Positions 1 through 7,819 are shown, numbered from the stretch's first letter. The stretch is 64,000 bases of DNA from Rhodococcus sp. 06-235-1A (GCF_002258785.1 NZ_NOYI01000027.1:1-64000), one strand, 5' to 3'. Notes: generated by a model not told the origin, from the letters alone. Translations and numbers: made by a program.

Positions 1-1
1 C

Positions 2-163
2 AAAACCACAGCAGGACATCGATATCCGGGCCGCACCCTCTGGCATCCACCCACCGGAATGGACCCACGCCGGCGTGGGCTGATCAATCACGCCCACCAC
101 CCCGAGGAAGTGCTGTACCCACCCGACGACACCGGCGACGAGGAACCACGACAACCCGCATGA
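2..163 (+). CDS. C-terminal fragment of a probable DUF222/HNH endonuclease
   Basis: The window opens inside a frame that ends with TGA at 161-163; about 53 residues are visible and the start lies outside the window. The tail contains a W-x-PP-x3-DP-x-R-x3-N pattern (WHPPTGMDPRRRGLIN) and an acidic, proline-rich end. This resembles the C-terminus of DUF222/13E12-type HNH endonucleases, which are numerous in Rhodococcus and mycobacteria. The catalytic HNH segment is not visible, so the family call rests only on this tail. It could be the end of an unrelated protein. Confidence 0.4.
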   Translation, partial: KTTAGHRYPGRTLWHPPTGMDPRRRGLINHAHHPEEVLYPPDDTGDEEPRQPA

Positions 164-311
164 CGGTCCGCACCAGCGTCAGGGCACAGCCCTGTCTGCG
201 GTCGACCCTGCGCTGAAGCCAAAGGAATGCCGCGCAGAGGGAGATCCCGGTTGCGCCCAATCCCGATCAAGTCTTCGATGAGGGCAACGACCATCGGAGG
301 GGTACGAGGAC

Positions 312-650
312 ATGGCGTACGACGAACTTCTTGCAGACCGCGTTCGCGACATCCTCTCGGAGCAGGAGAGTCTGCGCGAGCAGAAGATGTTCGGCGGGCT
401 CGCATTCATGGTGCGAGACAAAATGGTGGTGTGTGTCGGCACCGACGACCGTGCGCTGCTGGTTCGTGTGGATGGGGTCCATGAACCCGAATACCTCCAG
501 CGCGACGGAGCGCACCACGCTGTGATGGGTCGAGACCGCTCGATGGGCCGAGGGTGGATCACCGTCGACGCAGATGCGCTGACAAGCGAGAAAGCACTGG
601 AATTCTGGGTCGCCGCCGCGCTCGAATACAACTGCAACCGAGCCGACTGA
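312..650 (+). CDS. TfoX N-terminal domain protein
   Basis: A 112-residue protein consisting only of the TfoX/Sxy N-terminal domain. It carries the family pattern of an amphipathic N-terminal helix followed by KMFGGLAFMV (about residues 26-35), then a beta strand with MVVCVG. Proteobacterial TfoX helps switch on competence genes, but in actinobacteria single-domain versions are common, small, cytoplasmic and of unknown role. The length is normal for this class. It follows the partial gene by about 150 bases and is convergent with the GNAT gene. The family is clear; the function is not. Confidence 0.75.
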   Translation: MAYDELLADRVRDILSEQESLREQKMFGGLAFMVRDKMVVCVGTDDRALLVRVDGVHEPEYLQRDGAHHAVMGRDRSMGRGWITVDADALTSEKALEFWVAAALEYNCNRAD

Positions 651-722
651 CAGCCTCTGCAAACGCTCCTCGTACTACCCGAACCCAGCGACGGCGCAGG
701 CGGGGCACTCACAGCAGCGATC

Positions 723-1247
723 TCATTCGAGACTCTTCTCGAAGGGGTGCGATCCGACAGTCTTGGACGGCAAGCTCCGGTCGTACAGCGGGGTGTATCC
801 GGCTGCCAGGTACAGGGCTACGGCTTCCGGCTGATTCCAGCCCGTCGTGAGATAGACCCGGCTATATCCACGCTCGCGTGCGCTGCGTTCCAGCTCGGCC
901 ACGACACGCTTGCCGAAGCCTCGACCCCGCTGTGATTGCGCCGTCCAAATTCGTTTGAGCTCGGCAGTGTCCTCGGCGTACTGCCGATACGCGCCGCCTG
1001 CAACAGGAACGCCGTCGTACAGGGCCACGAGCAGAACCCCACCGGGTGGCTCGAACTCGTGACCGGGATACGACTTCAACTCCTGATACTGCTCCCCAGG
1101 GGACCGGCCGTATCGTGACGCGTATTCGAGCGCCAGTTCCTGCAGCAACGGCGTTGCAAGGGGATCGTCCTGCCCGATCCTGACGAACTGGAGGCGTGCA
1201 TCATCGGCACCGGTGACGCGGGCATTGACTTCGAACGTCGCACTCAT
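723..1247 (-). CDS. GNAT family N-acetyltransferase
   Basis: A 174-residue acetyl-CoA-dependent acyltransferase. The acetyl-CoA binding loop is seen as QRGRGFGKRV (about residues 105-114, the Q/R-x-x-G-x-G/A signature), followed by a helix and the C-terminal strand around GYSRVYLTT and ALYLAAGYTPL. The ATG overlaps the stop of the FAD oxidoreductase by four bases (ATGA), so the two are probably translationally coupled. It is the last gene of a leftward ABC transporter operon. A GNAT enzyme in such a cluster fits N-acetylation of an imported amino acid such as an S-modified cysteine, by analogy with Bacillus yxeL and ytmI. The substrate is inferred. Confidence 0.85.
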   Translation of the reverse strand: MSATFEVNARVTGADDARLQFVRIGQDDPLATPLLQELALEYASRYGRSPGEQYQELKSYPGHEFEPPGGVLLVALYDGVPVAGGAYRQYAEDTAELKRIWTAQSQRGRGFGKRVVAELERSARERGYSRVYLTTGWNQPEAVALYLAAGYTPLYDRSLPSKTVGSHPFEKSLE

Positions 1248-2293
1248 GCTCTCCCCTGCCTTCGTGATCCGTCGACGAGATCGGCCACCACCTCACCGAC
1301 GGCGGGCGCGAATTTGAAGCCATGGCCCGAGAATCCTGCCGCTACTACAGTGTTACCGCTGCGCGTGATAGCGAAGTTGGAGTCCGGCGTACTGGTGTAC
1401 AGACACGTCGATGGGTCCGCGGATTTCGCGTCCACTCCCGGCAGCCACTTCCCGGCGTAGTCGATCAATCGCTGCACACCATCCGGGTTCGGCACGAAGC
1501 CACGGGTACGAGGACTCACGACCGGCCCCGTGGCATGCTCGCCGATCTTGATACCGTCGGGCGAAGACAATCCATAGATGCCGGCAGTATCGAGAAGTGC
1601 ACCGGGATGGTGAATGAAGCTCGGCCACTGCATTTCTGGGCGCAACGGTACGAAATGCGCCGGCTGTTCCTGGGTGGTGACCAGCGGCGGAATCACTTCC
1701 TGCGGCACGAACTCGGATGTCCACGCCCCAGCAGCGAGAACGACCACGTCGGCAACATAGGTGCGGGTGTCCGTCACCACGTCGGAGCCGGAGATCTCAC
1801 GCACCGGCGTCTCGTATTCGACGGTCGCACCGCCCGAGCGAGCTGCTTCGATCGCTGCGGCAACGCTGCGATCGGCGTGAAGTCGCCCGGCCGCAGCGTG
1901 GAACAGCACTGTGGTGTCGAATCGAAGTCCGGGCCACCGCTGCTGCGCAGCAACAGGTTCGAGAACCTCGAACTCGAGCCCAGCCCGCTTCAGTGCGTCG
2001 ATCCTCGGATTCACCGTCGCCGGATCTCCATGATCGACTGCTCCCGTGACAGCCAACAATGCTGTGTCGGTCGCGGTTTCGAGATCGCGCCAGAGCGAGT
2101 GTGCCCGAGCGGCCAGTGATACGTAGTAGTCGTCGGCGTAAGCATGCCGAAAGATCCGTGAACTGCCGTGCGAGGCACCGTTCTTGTGTCCCGGCCCGAA
2201 CTGCTCGAGCAGGGTGACATCGTGCCCGCGTCCTGCGATCTGCCACGCCGACGACGCTCCTATGATGCCGCCACCGACGACTACGACTTTCAC
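1244..2293 (-). CDS. sarcosine oxidase/N-methyltryptophan oxidase-like FAD oxidoreductase
   Basis: A 349-residue flavoprotein of the DAO superfamily, closest in layout to monomeric sarcosine oxidase and N-methyltryptophan oxidase (SolA). The N-terminus KVVVVGGGIIGASSAW is the Rossmann FAD site. The C-terminal TCLYT motif contains the cysteine that carries covalent flavin in this family, and GFSGHGFKFAP is the conserved C-terminal flavin segment. The GTG at 2293 is chosen because it places the Rossmann strand at residue 2; longer in-frame starts add a tail outside the fold. It lies seven bases after the binding-protein stop and overlaps the GNAT start. It probably oxidises a secondary or N-methyl amino acid brought in by the transporter; the substrate is not visible. 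Confidence 0.85.
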   Translation of the reverse strand: MKVVVVGGGIIGASSAWQIAGRGHDVTLLEQFGPGHKNGASHGSSRIFRHAYADDYYVSLAARAHSLWRDLETATDTALLAVTGAVDHGDPATVNPRIDALKRAGLEFEVLEPVAAQQRWPGLRFDTTVLFHAAAGRLHADRSVAAAIEAARSGGATVEYETPVREISGSDVVTDTRTYVADVVVLAAGAWTSEFVPQEVIPPLVTTQEQPAHFVPLRPEMQWPSFIHHPGALLDTAGIYGLSSPDGIKIGEHATGPVVSPRTRGFVPNPDGVQRLIDYAGKWLPGVDAKSADPSTCLYTSTPDSNFAITRSGNTVVAAGFSGHGFKFAPAVGEVVADLVDGSRRQGRA

Positions 2294-2300
2294 CGTGTTC

Positions 2301-3278
2301 CTACGCCGCGGGCTTACGAGGCAGCCCGGGCGGGTTGACGACGGAGTCGGATACAGCCTCGGACTGCAGGCCCCACCGATCGATGACCCGCTGGTAGCTG
2401 CCATCGTCGATGGCATGTTGTAGTGCCTCGTGGATGGCCTCGATGAGACCGTTGTCCTTCTTTGTCAGCACCGCGATCTCTCCCTGCAACGCATCACCGG
2501 CTCCGGAGAACGTCCCGACGACCTTCGATTCCCCACTGGTTGCTGCGTGGTAGACGGCAGAGGGGTTCGGGCCCAGATAGCCGTCGATGCGCTTGGATCC
2601 CAGTGCCAGGTAGTAATCGGAGGTGTTCTGGTAGTAGGCCAGCTCCGCCGGCTGAAGACCTTCGGCCACGTTCGCCTCGTTCCAGTCCACCAACAGCTGC
2701 TCCTGGTTGGTGCCGGACCCGACGCCGATCTTCTTGCCTGCGATGTCCTGACGCTTCTCGACCTTCCAATCGGTGTCTTTCTGGGTCTCGAATGCGAGGT
2801 TGTCGAGCCGGTACGTGGCGAAGTCGTACTTGTCCTTGCGCTCCTCGGTGACCGTGACGTTGGAGATGAACACGTCGTTCTCACCGGAGTCGATCTTGAC
2901 GAAGTTCTGCGACCAGTCGGCAACTTGCAGATCGACGTCCAGCCCGAGAATGTCGCCGACGAGGTAGGAGAAGTCGACCTCGGATCCGACGATGGTGGTG
3001 TCGTCGGTGGCGTAGAAGCGCAGCGGCGGCGCGGTCCCGCCCGAGCCGGTGACGATCAGCGTTCCTCGGTCTCGAATGGCCTGTGGCACTTTCGCTGCGA
3101 TCTCGTCGACTTTGTCGACTCGCACTCGTTCGGTCTGCTCGGGAGTGAGGTCGAAGCTTTGCCCGTCCTCGGTGACGACCTGCGACTCGGCCTCCGGTTC
3201 GCTGCAGGCAGTCGCGGTGAGCGCCACGATGGCCAATGCTGCGGCCATGACCGTCAGCCTGCGTGATGGTTTCGACAT
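2301..3278 (-). CDS. amino-acid ABC transporter substrate-binding lipoprotein
   Basis: A 325-residue family 3 solute-binding protein. The N-terminus has a basic stretch, a hydrophobic segment and the lipobox TATAC with lipidation cysteine near residue 25, so it should be anchored outside the membrane. The body shows the family 3 features GTLIVTGSGGTAPPLRFYA, then SEVDFSYLVGDILGL, and a central aspartate-rich NDVFISNVTVTEERKDKYDFA region. These proteins bind polar amino acids. It sits between the ATPase gene and the FAD oxidoreductase on the same strand. Together with the NtaA-type monooxygenase, this context suggests a sulfur-containing amino acid or conjugate as ligand, which is inference. 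Confidence 0.9.
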   Translation of the reverse strand: MSKPSRRLTVMAAALAIVALTATACSEPEAESQVVTEDGQSFDLTPEQTERVRVDKVDEIAAKVPQAIRDRGTLIVTGSGGTAPPLRFYATDDTTIVGSEVDFSYLVGDILGLDVDLQVADWSQNFVKIDSGENDVFISNVTVTEERKDKYDFATYRLDNLAFETQKDTDWKVEKRQDIAGKKIGVGSGTNQEQLLVDWNEANVAEGLQPAELAYYQNTSDYYLALGSKRIDGYLGPNPSAVYHAATSGESKVVGTFSGAGDALQGEIAVLTKKDNGLIEAIHEALQHAIDDGSYQRVIDRWGLQSEAVSDSVVNPPGLPRKPAA

Positions 3279-3312
3279 GAGTGTTGTCCGTCTTTCGCTG
3301 AAGTGAGGTGGT

Positions 3313-4110
3313 TTACAGAACGTGGGAGAGGAAAGCTTTGGTCCGCTCGTGGTGCGGCGAATCGAGAAGAGTTGCAGGAGATCCCTGTTCGACGACGACG
3401 CCGGAATCCATGAATACGACGGTGTCGGCGATCTCGCGCGCGAAGCCCACTTCGTGCGTGACGATCACCAGCGTGGCACCATCGCGTGCAAGTCCGCGAA
3501 TGACTTCGAGCACCTCGCCGACGAGCTCCGGATCGAGCGCCGAGGTGGGCTCGTCGAACAGAATCACTTTGGGGCGCAGCGCCAGTGCCCGCGCGATCGC
3601 GACTCGCTGTTGCTGGCCCCCGGAGAGCCGACGCGGGTAATCGTGCGCTTTCGCGGCAACGCCGACCCGCTCGAGCAGCGCCAGCGCTTCGGGCTCCACA
3701 TCCGCACGCTTGCGCTTCTGCGCCGAAATCGGTGCCTCGATGACGTTCTCGAGTACCGTCAGGTGCGGAAACAGGTTGAAGTTCTGGAACACGAACCCGA
3801 TCTGCGAACGCTGACGCAGAATCTCACGGTTGCTCAGCTCGTGCAGCTTGGTACCTCTGCGTTTGTAGCCCACCAGATCGCCGTCCACCCGCACGGTCCC
3901 CTGTTCGACTTTCTCGAGGTGATTGATGATGCGCAACAGGGTCGATTTGCCGGATCCGGACGGGCCGATGATCGCGGTGACCTCGCCGGGGCGGACGGTG
4001 AGGTCCACTCCTTTGAGCACCTCGAGGGGACCGTAGGACTTGTGCACTCCACGAACCTCCACTGCAAACTCGGTCTCTGAAGTGGACGTGGTGGCGTCGA
4101 GAGTGGTCAT
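3313..4110 (-). CDS. polar amino-acid ABC transporter ATP-binding protein
   Basis: A 265-residue ATPase of the GlnQ/HisP class. Visible motifs in order are Walker A GPSGSGKST, the Q-loop FVFQNFNLFPHLTVLENV, the signature LSGGQQQRVAIARAL, Walker B VILFDEPTSALDPE and the switch histidine in VIVTHEVGFA. The charged insert after Walker A (VEQGTVRVDGDLVGYKRRGTK) is of the kind seen in amino-acid importers. The start overlaps the permease stop by four bases. It powers import together with the permease and lipoprotein of this operon. Confidence 0.95.
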   Translation of the reverse strand: MTTLDATTSTSETEFAVEVRGVHKSYGPLEVLKGVDLTVRPGEVTAIIGPSGSGKSTLLRIINHLEKVEQGTVRVDGDLVGYKRRGTKLHELSNREILRQRSQIGFVFQNFNLFPHLTVLENVIEAPISAQKRKRADVEPEALALLERVGVAAKAHDYPRRLSGGQQQRVAIARALALRPKVILFDEPTSALDPELVGEVLEVIRGLARDGATLVIVTHEVGFAREIADTVVFMDSGVVVEQGSPATLLDSPHHERTKAFLSHVL

Positions 4111-5072
4111 CGTGTTGCTCCTCGCGGGGCGAGGGTGATCTCGGCCAGCTTCTTGCGCAGCTTCTGGACGGGAGTGAGTTCGATTGTGCGCACTGCCCCC
4201 TTGGCATAGTGCCGCTCCACGTAGTACTGCACCACCGAGAGAATCGAGGTGAGAATGATGTACCAGACAGTGGCCACCATCAGCAGCGGCACCACTCGGC
4301 CGCTTCGGCCGTAGATGACCTGAACCTGGTAGAACAGCTCGGCGATGGCCATGACGGAGACGATCGACGTGCCTTTGAACAGGCTGATCACCTCGTTGGC
4401 CGCATTGGGCAAGATCCCCCGCATCGCCTGCGGAAGAATGATCTTGAAGAACTCTCGACTTTTCGGAATACCCAGTGCTGCAGACGCTTCCAGCTGTCCA
4501 TGATCTACCGAGATGATACCGGCGCGGACGATCTCAGCGGAGTATGCGGCCTGATGCAGAGCGAGCCCGATGATCGCTGCCGTCGAGCCGCTGATGACGT
4601 TGTTGACGTCGAACTCGAAGAAGCTGGGTCCGAACGGAATTCCCACCGACAGGGTTTGGTAGAGATACGCGATGTTGAACCAGAACAGCAGCTGCACGAT
4701 CAGGGGAATGGACCGGAACGCCCAGATATAGAACCACGAGATCACCTGCAGCACTGGGTTGTTCGACAGCCTCGCTACCGCAAGCGCGATACCGAGAGCG
4801 AAGCCGATCAGGGTTCCCCAGAACGTGAGCTGGATGGTGAGCCACAGGGCCGAGAGCACCGATTGTGCGGTGAAGTACTGGGCGAACGTGCCCCAGTCCC
4901 ATCCCGGATTGGTGGCGAAGCCGTGCAGGAACTGAGCGACCACGACCAGGGTGGCGATGCTGATCACCCAACGCCACGGATGCCACTTCCTGGCGACGAC
5001 GAGTTGCTCGTCCGGCAGTTCTGCGGTGTCGCTCGAACCGGTGGATTTCGGCGAGGTCTGTAGTTGCGTCAC
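4107..5072 (-). CDS. amino-acid ABC transporter permease (HisM/ArtQ family)
   Basis: A 321-residue inner-membrane permease with a roughly 35-residue cytoplasmic head and about five or six membrane segments. The coupling (EAA) loop is clear at EASAALGIPKSREFFKIILP followed by NEVISLFKGTSIVS. Only one permease gene is present, so the channel is presumably a homodimer. The predicted start is GTG at 5072, and that codon lies inside a small GC-rich stem (CACCGG/CCGGTG, 5070-5086) that could mask initiation. It is the first main gene of the operon, behind a 9-codon leader ORF. Confidence 0.93.
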   Translation of the reverse strand: MTQLQTSPKSTGSSDTAELPDEQLVVARKWHPWRWVISIATLVVVAQFLHGFATNPGWDWGTFAQYFTAQSVLSALWLTIQLTFWGTLIGFALGIALAVARLSNNPVLQVISWFYIWAFRSIPLIVQLLFWFNIAYLYQTLSVGIPFGPSFFEFDVNNVISGSTAAIIGLALHQAAYSAEIVRAGIISVDHGQLEASAALGIPKSREFFKIILPQAMRGILPNAANEVISLFKGTSIVSVMAIAELFYQVQVIYGRSGRVVPLLMVATVWYIILTSILSVVQYYVERHYAKGAVRTIELTPVQKLRKKLAEITLAPRGATR

Positions 5073-5086
5073 CGGAGCCGCCGGTG
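5070..5086 (-). promoter_or_regulatory. hairpin over the permease start codon
   Basis: Six-base arms CACCGG and CCGGTG around a 5-base loop include the GTG start of the permease. In the transcript this stem would partly sequester initiation, which could be relieved by ribosomes on the upstream leader ORF. The structure is seen; the regulatory role is inferred. Confidence 0.35.
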
Positions 5087-5150
5087 CGGATGGGCAGCGA
5101 TCATCGCTGTGGTGCCTTTCGAAAGGGTGGACTGTGAGTACGCGAACCGG

Positions 5151-5180
5151 TCAGGCGGGCGTACGGATACAGGTGTTCAT
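5151..5180 (-). CDS. 9-residue leader peptide upstream of the ABC operon
   Basis: An ATG-to-TGA frame encoding MNTCIRTPA. A near-perfect Shine-Dalgarno sequence GGAGGA (5188-5193) stands seven bases before the ATG, stronger than that of the permease itself. The stop is 78 bases before the permease GTG. Mycobacteria control some sulfur genes with cysteine-containing upstream ORFs. This one has a single Cys codon and no polycysteine run, so a cysteine-responsive role is only a hypothesis. Confidence 0.4.
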   Translation of the reverse strand: MNTCIRTPA

Positions 5181-5288
5181 CAGCAGTTCCTCCATCGGTC
5201 CTGGCGGTAGCACCCACACGCCCGAGGGCGGGGTTGCTGCGACGTCGTAGAGCCAAGGTCTCTCGGTCGCTCTGGATGGTGACAGGAA

Positions 5289-5316
5289 TGTATAGAACTT
5301 CAGATTGAAAAGTCAA
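5289..5316 (-). promoter_or_regulatory. sigma-70 type promoter of the ABC operon
   Basis: On the minus strand TTGACT (5311-5316) and TATACA (5289-5294) are separated by 16 bases, close to the consensus for the principal sigma factor. Transcription would begin near 5282, leaving a leader of about 210 bases that contains the leader ORF and the hairpin at the permease start. The 5073-5385 region otherwise shows no longer gene. Confidence 0.65.
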
Positions 5317-5332
5317 GTGCGCGTGGTCTTTC

Positions 5333-5359
5333 GGGTTGAAATCACGATGATTTCAACCC
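5333..5359. promoter_or_regulatory. perfect 12-bp inverted repeat, likely operator
   Basis: Arms GGGTTGAAATCA and TGATTTCAACCC are separated by CGA. The centre lies about 65 bases upstream of the predicted transcription start of the ABC operon, a usual activator position. A related sequence precedes the TauD/AtsK-like gene at 9726-9748 and a half-site lies at 7290-7300. There is no T-run, so an operator is more likely than a terminator, although it also lies just downstream of the monooxygenase gene. Confidence 0.55.
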
Positions 5360-5385
5360 TTGCCACGTTTCCGAACTGCCTGGTG

Positions 5386-6741
5386 TCAGCTGAAGGCGCC
5401 CCGGTATCGGGCAGCCGGATGCGACGCGGGCAGTCTGTCCCGGCCGGTGAGTTTGCGTCGGACGGTGCCCCGGCCGTACTCCCGTTGCGCCAGCCCGCGC
5501 TGCTGAAGAACCGGCATCAGATGTTCGATGAATTCCACGTAGCTGCCCGGGATCGTCGAGTTGATGACGTTGATCCCGTCGACGCCGGCGTCGCGCCACT
5601 GTTCGAGACGATCGGCGATGGACTCCGGCGTTCCCACCACCCGCCCGCTCCGAGTCCGCATGTGCGCCAGATCCCGAACGGTGGGTTCTCGATCGGTGAT
5701 CGCCTCGCGGAGCCACGCCAACGTGCTCTGGGAGCCTTCTCCCTGCACCTGACCGATCGGGGTGTCCAGATCGTAGGAGCCCAGATCTATGCCGATCCCA
5801 CCCGCAGCGTGCGCGATCATCGCCTCGTCGTCGACGTATTCGTCCAACTCCGCTTCTCTGCGTCGAGCTTCGCTCTCGGTGCTCCCGATGACGAACGACA
5901 GACCCTGGAAGAATTCGAGGTCCCCCACGGACCTACCGGCCTCGATGACCAGACGGCGCGTGTCGGCGATGAGCGAGCGCGCGGCCTCGGGTGTCGGAGA
6001 CGCAATGAATTGGGCCTCGGCGTTACGCGCGGCGAAGCGTCGGCCCGTCGGAGATGAACCGGCCTGGAACAACAACGGCGTCCGCTGCGGCGATGGAGCC
6101 ACGAGATGCGGGCCCTCGACGCTGTAGCGCGCGCCGACGTGATCGATCTTGTGCACCTTCGAGAAATCGCTGTGCCGACCGGATGCTTTGTCCTGCAACA
6201 GCGCTCCGTCGTCCCACGACCCTTCCCACAGCTTGTACACAACATCGACGTACTCGTCCGCCCAGGCATATCGATCCTCGTGGAGAGCCATATCTCCGAA
6301 GCCGAAGTTGCGCCAGGCGTTCGGCGACAGACTCGTCACGATGTTCCAGGCGATGCGGCCGTCCGACGCGTGATCGAGCGTGGACATCTTTCGCGCGAAG
6401 TTGAACGGATGCTCCTGCAGAATCGACGACGTCAACGCGATACCGAGATGCTCTGTCGCATAAGCGATCGCCGACGCGATCACGGTGGGATCGTTGCTGG
6501 GAATCTGCAATCCGGATTCGACGAACTTCTCCCACGAACCCTGATAGTCGTCGTACAGTCCCACGACATCGGCAAAGAATATGAAATCGAACTTGCCGCG
6601 CTCGAGTTCTTTCGCCAACGACACCCAATGCTCCAACGAGGAGAAATCGGTCTGCTCCGCCTCCGGCTTGCGCCACGCACCGTGCACGATATGAGACGTG
6701 GTGTTCATGACGAATGCGGAGAACCTGAGCGGCCGAGTCAT
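5386..6741 (-). CDS. NtaA/SnaA/DszA-family FMN-dependent monooxygenase
   Basis: A 451-residue luciferase-like monooxygenase. The NtaA-type layout is visible: an N-terminal strand PLRFSAFVMNT, the early FDFIFFADVVGLYD segment, RIAWNIVTS followed by HEDRYAWADEYVDVVYKLW, then PLLFQAGSSPTGRRFAA and a C-terminal TPESIADRLEQW. Enzymes of this branch use FMNH2 from a partner reductase to cleave C-S or C-N bonds, for example DszA, NtaA and YxeK. The ATG at 6741 is chosen because the conserved strand begins there. The gene precedes the ABC operon on the same strand but has the promoter and operator between them. No flavin reductase gene is adjacent. Confidence 0.88.
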   Translation of the reverse strand: MTRPLRFSAFVMNTTSHIVHGAWRKPEAEQTDFSSLEHWVSLAKELERGKFDFIFFADVVGLYDDYQGSWEKFVESGLQIPSNDPTVIASAIAYATEHLGIALTSSILQEHPFNFARKMSTLDHASDGRIAWNIVTSLSPNAWRNFGFGDMALHEDRYAWADEYVDVVYKLWEGSWDDGALLQDKASGRHSDFSKVHKIDHVGARYSVEGPHLVAPSPQRTPLLFQAGSSPTGRRFAARNAEAQFIASPTPEAARSLIADTRRLVIEAGRSVGDLEFFQGLSFVIGSTESEARRREAELDEYVDDEAMIAHAAGGIGIDLGSYDLDTPIGQVQGEGSQSTLAWLREAITDREPTVRDLAHMRTRSGRVVGTPESIADRLEQWRDAGVDGINVINSTIPGSYVEFIEHLMPVLQQRGLAQREYGRGTVRRKLTGRDRLPASHPAARYRGAFS

Positions 6742-6782
6742 ACCGCCACCATGCCACGAATACACACGACGCGGCAGTCCAC

Positions 6783-6812
6783 TATCGGCTGTTGCCGACC
6801 GCGTAGCCGATA
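6783..6812. promoter_or_regulatory. inverted repeat between monooxygenase and membrane-protein genes
   Basis: Arms TATCGGCT (6783-6790) and AGCCGATA (6805-6812) are separated by 14 bases in the 159-base divergent gap. The size fits a dimeric regulator site. Its target gene is not determined. Confidence 0.4.
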
Positions 6813-6900
6813 CCTACGAAATCGCCTGAAGACCTAGAGCTTTGCGATGAACAGCTGACCCGCCGGTACCATCGACTGCACGCAACCGAGGAGGTAAGGC

Positions 6901-7269
6901 TTGTTTCGCGACATGCCGCGCTATCAGCAACTGAACGCAGCGAGTGTCGTTTCTCTCGGTTCGCTGGTCGTGATCGGCACATTCCAAGCAGCCGACACGT
7001 CCGATCTGGTACGTCTGACCGCGCACGCGACCATTCTCGTGGCGGTCGTGGCGGCAATTATCCACGGGGTCAGGCACACTGCGATGAAGCCGACGTGGCT
7101 ACTCCCCCGAATGACGCTGATACTGTTCGCTCTCGGCAGTCTCATGTGTGTCGTCGCAGGCGAGTACCTCCCCGCGGCGGTCGGCGCGATCCAGGCGGCA
7201 TTGCTTCCGCTCTTGATGCTGGACGATCGATTGAACGCGCTCTTTCGGTACACCCCCGACGTGTCCTGA
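6901..7269 (+). CDS. small integral membrane protein of unknown function
   Basis: A 122-residue protein with about four hydrophobic segments (near residues 14-28, 42-58, 69-86 and 90-105) and no recognised motif. Translation is placed at TTG 6901 because a full AGGAGG lies six bases upstream, while the next ATG (6913) would be too far from it. It is divergent from the monooxygenase gene. It is probably a real gene, but no function can be stated. Confidence 0.6.
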   Translation: MFRDMPRYQQLNAASVVSLGSLVVIGTFQAADTSDLVRLTAHATILVAVVAAIIHGVRHTAMKPTWLLPRMTLILFALGSLMCVVAGEYLPAAVGAIQAALLPLLMLDDRLNALFRYTPDVS

Positions 7270-7276
7270 ACAGGAC

Positions 7277-7300
7277 CCTCGAATCACCCTGATTTCAACC
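7277..7300. promoter_or_regulatory. partial match to the 5333-5359 operator
   Basis: TGATTTCAACC (7290-7300) equals one arm of the repeat at 5333-5359, and the preceding AATCAC matches part of the other. It lies about 100 bases upstream of the WhiB-like gene. Only the right half is well conserved, so the call is weak. Confidence 0.3.
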
Positions 7301-7399
7301 ATTGCGTCGCACCCTCGACGCGGCGAGCCTTTTCGGTAGCGAATCGTTCTGTGCGGGCTGGGTCTCGCGCAGCGTCGACGAAAGGAATGGGTCGCCACG

Positions 7400-7738
7400 A
7401 TGCCGAACAGCTCTACCACGTCGAACAACACCGCAATCGCCATGATCGAACGCAGAATCTCCTCCGCCGCCGAATCCTGGGGCTGGCAGGTCGACGCACT
7501 CTGCCGCGGCCAGGACTCGGAGATCTTCTTCTCCCCGTCCGGCGAGGGCCGCTCGGCCCGCCGCGTACGGGAGGACCGCGCGAAGCAGGTGTGCGCTGGC
7601 TGCCGGGTCATCGAAGAGTGCCGACGATTCGCACTGGCCGCCAACGAACCGTTCGGAGTCTGGGGCGGAACGACTGCCCGCGAGCGACAACAGCACCGGG
7701 CCAACTCCCGACGTGCCGAGGAACTGCAGGCGAGTTAG
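7400..7738 (+). CDS. WhiB-family iron-sulfur transcription regulator
   Basis: A 112-residue WhiB-like protein with the four cysteines that bind a 4Fe-4S cluster: one in ALCRG, then QVCAGC and the EEC five residues later (C-x2-C-x5-C). The GVWGG turn and a basic C-terminal tail (TTARERQQHRANSRR) follow, as in DNA-associated WhiB proteins. The family works by binding the principal sigma factor and responding to redox state or nitric oxide. Which WhiB subgroup this is cannot be told from the sequence alone. A partial operator-like match lies upstream. Confidence 0.92.
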   Translation: MPNSSTTSNNTAIAMIERRISSAAESWGWQVDALCRGQDSEIFFSPSGEGRSARRVREDRAKQVCAGCRVIEECRRFALAANEPFGVWGGTTARERQQHRANSRRAEELQAS

Positions 7739-7741
7739 CAG

Positions 7742-7807
7742 CAGGAGTGAAGCTTGCGGAACGACCCGATAGTTCAGGAGTGAAGCCAGCGGAACGACCC
7801 GATAGTT
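7742..7807 (+). repeat. two adjacent 33-bp tandem repeats
   Basis: Copies at 7742-7774 and 7775-7807 abut directly and differ only at two neighbouring bases (TT versus CA). Each begins CAGGAGTGAAGC and ends ACGACCCGATAGTT. They fill the gap between the whiB-like stop and the HAD start, so they form the leader of the HAD gene. The AGGAG in each could act as a ribosome site, but neither is well placed for the GTG at 7820. Confidence 0.85.
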
Positions 7808-7819
7808 CACAATGGACGG

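Noticed and set aside
5101-5316. 71-codon frame across the ABC operon promoter and leader
   Set aside because: It would begin upstream of the -35 and -10 elements, and its composition is shadow-like. The 9-codon frame at 5151-5180 has far better initiation signals.
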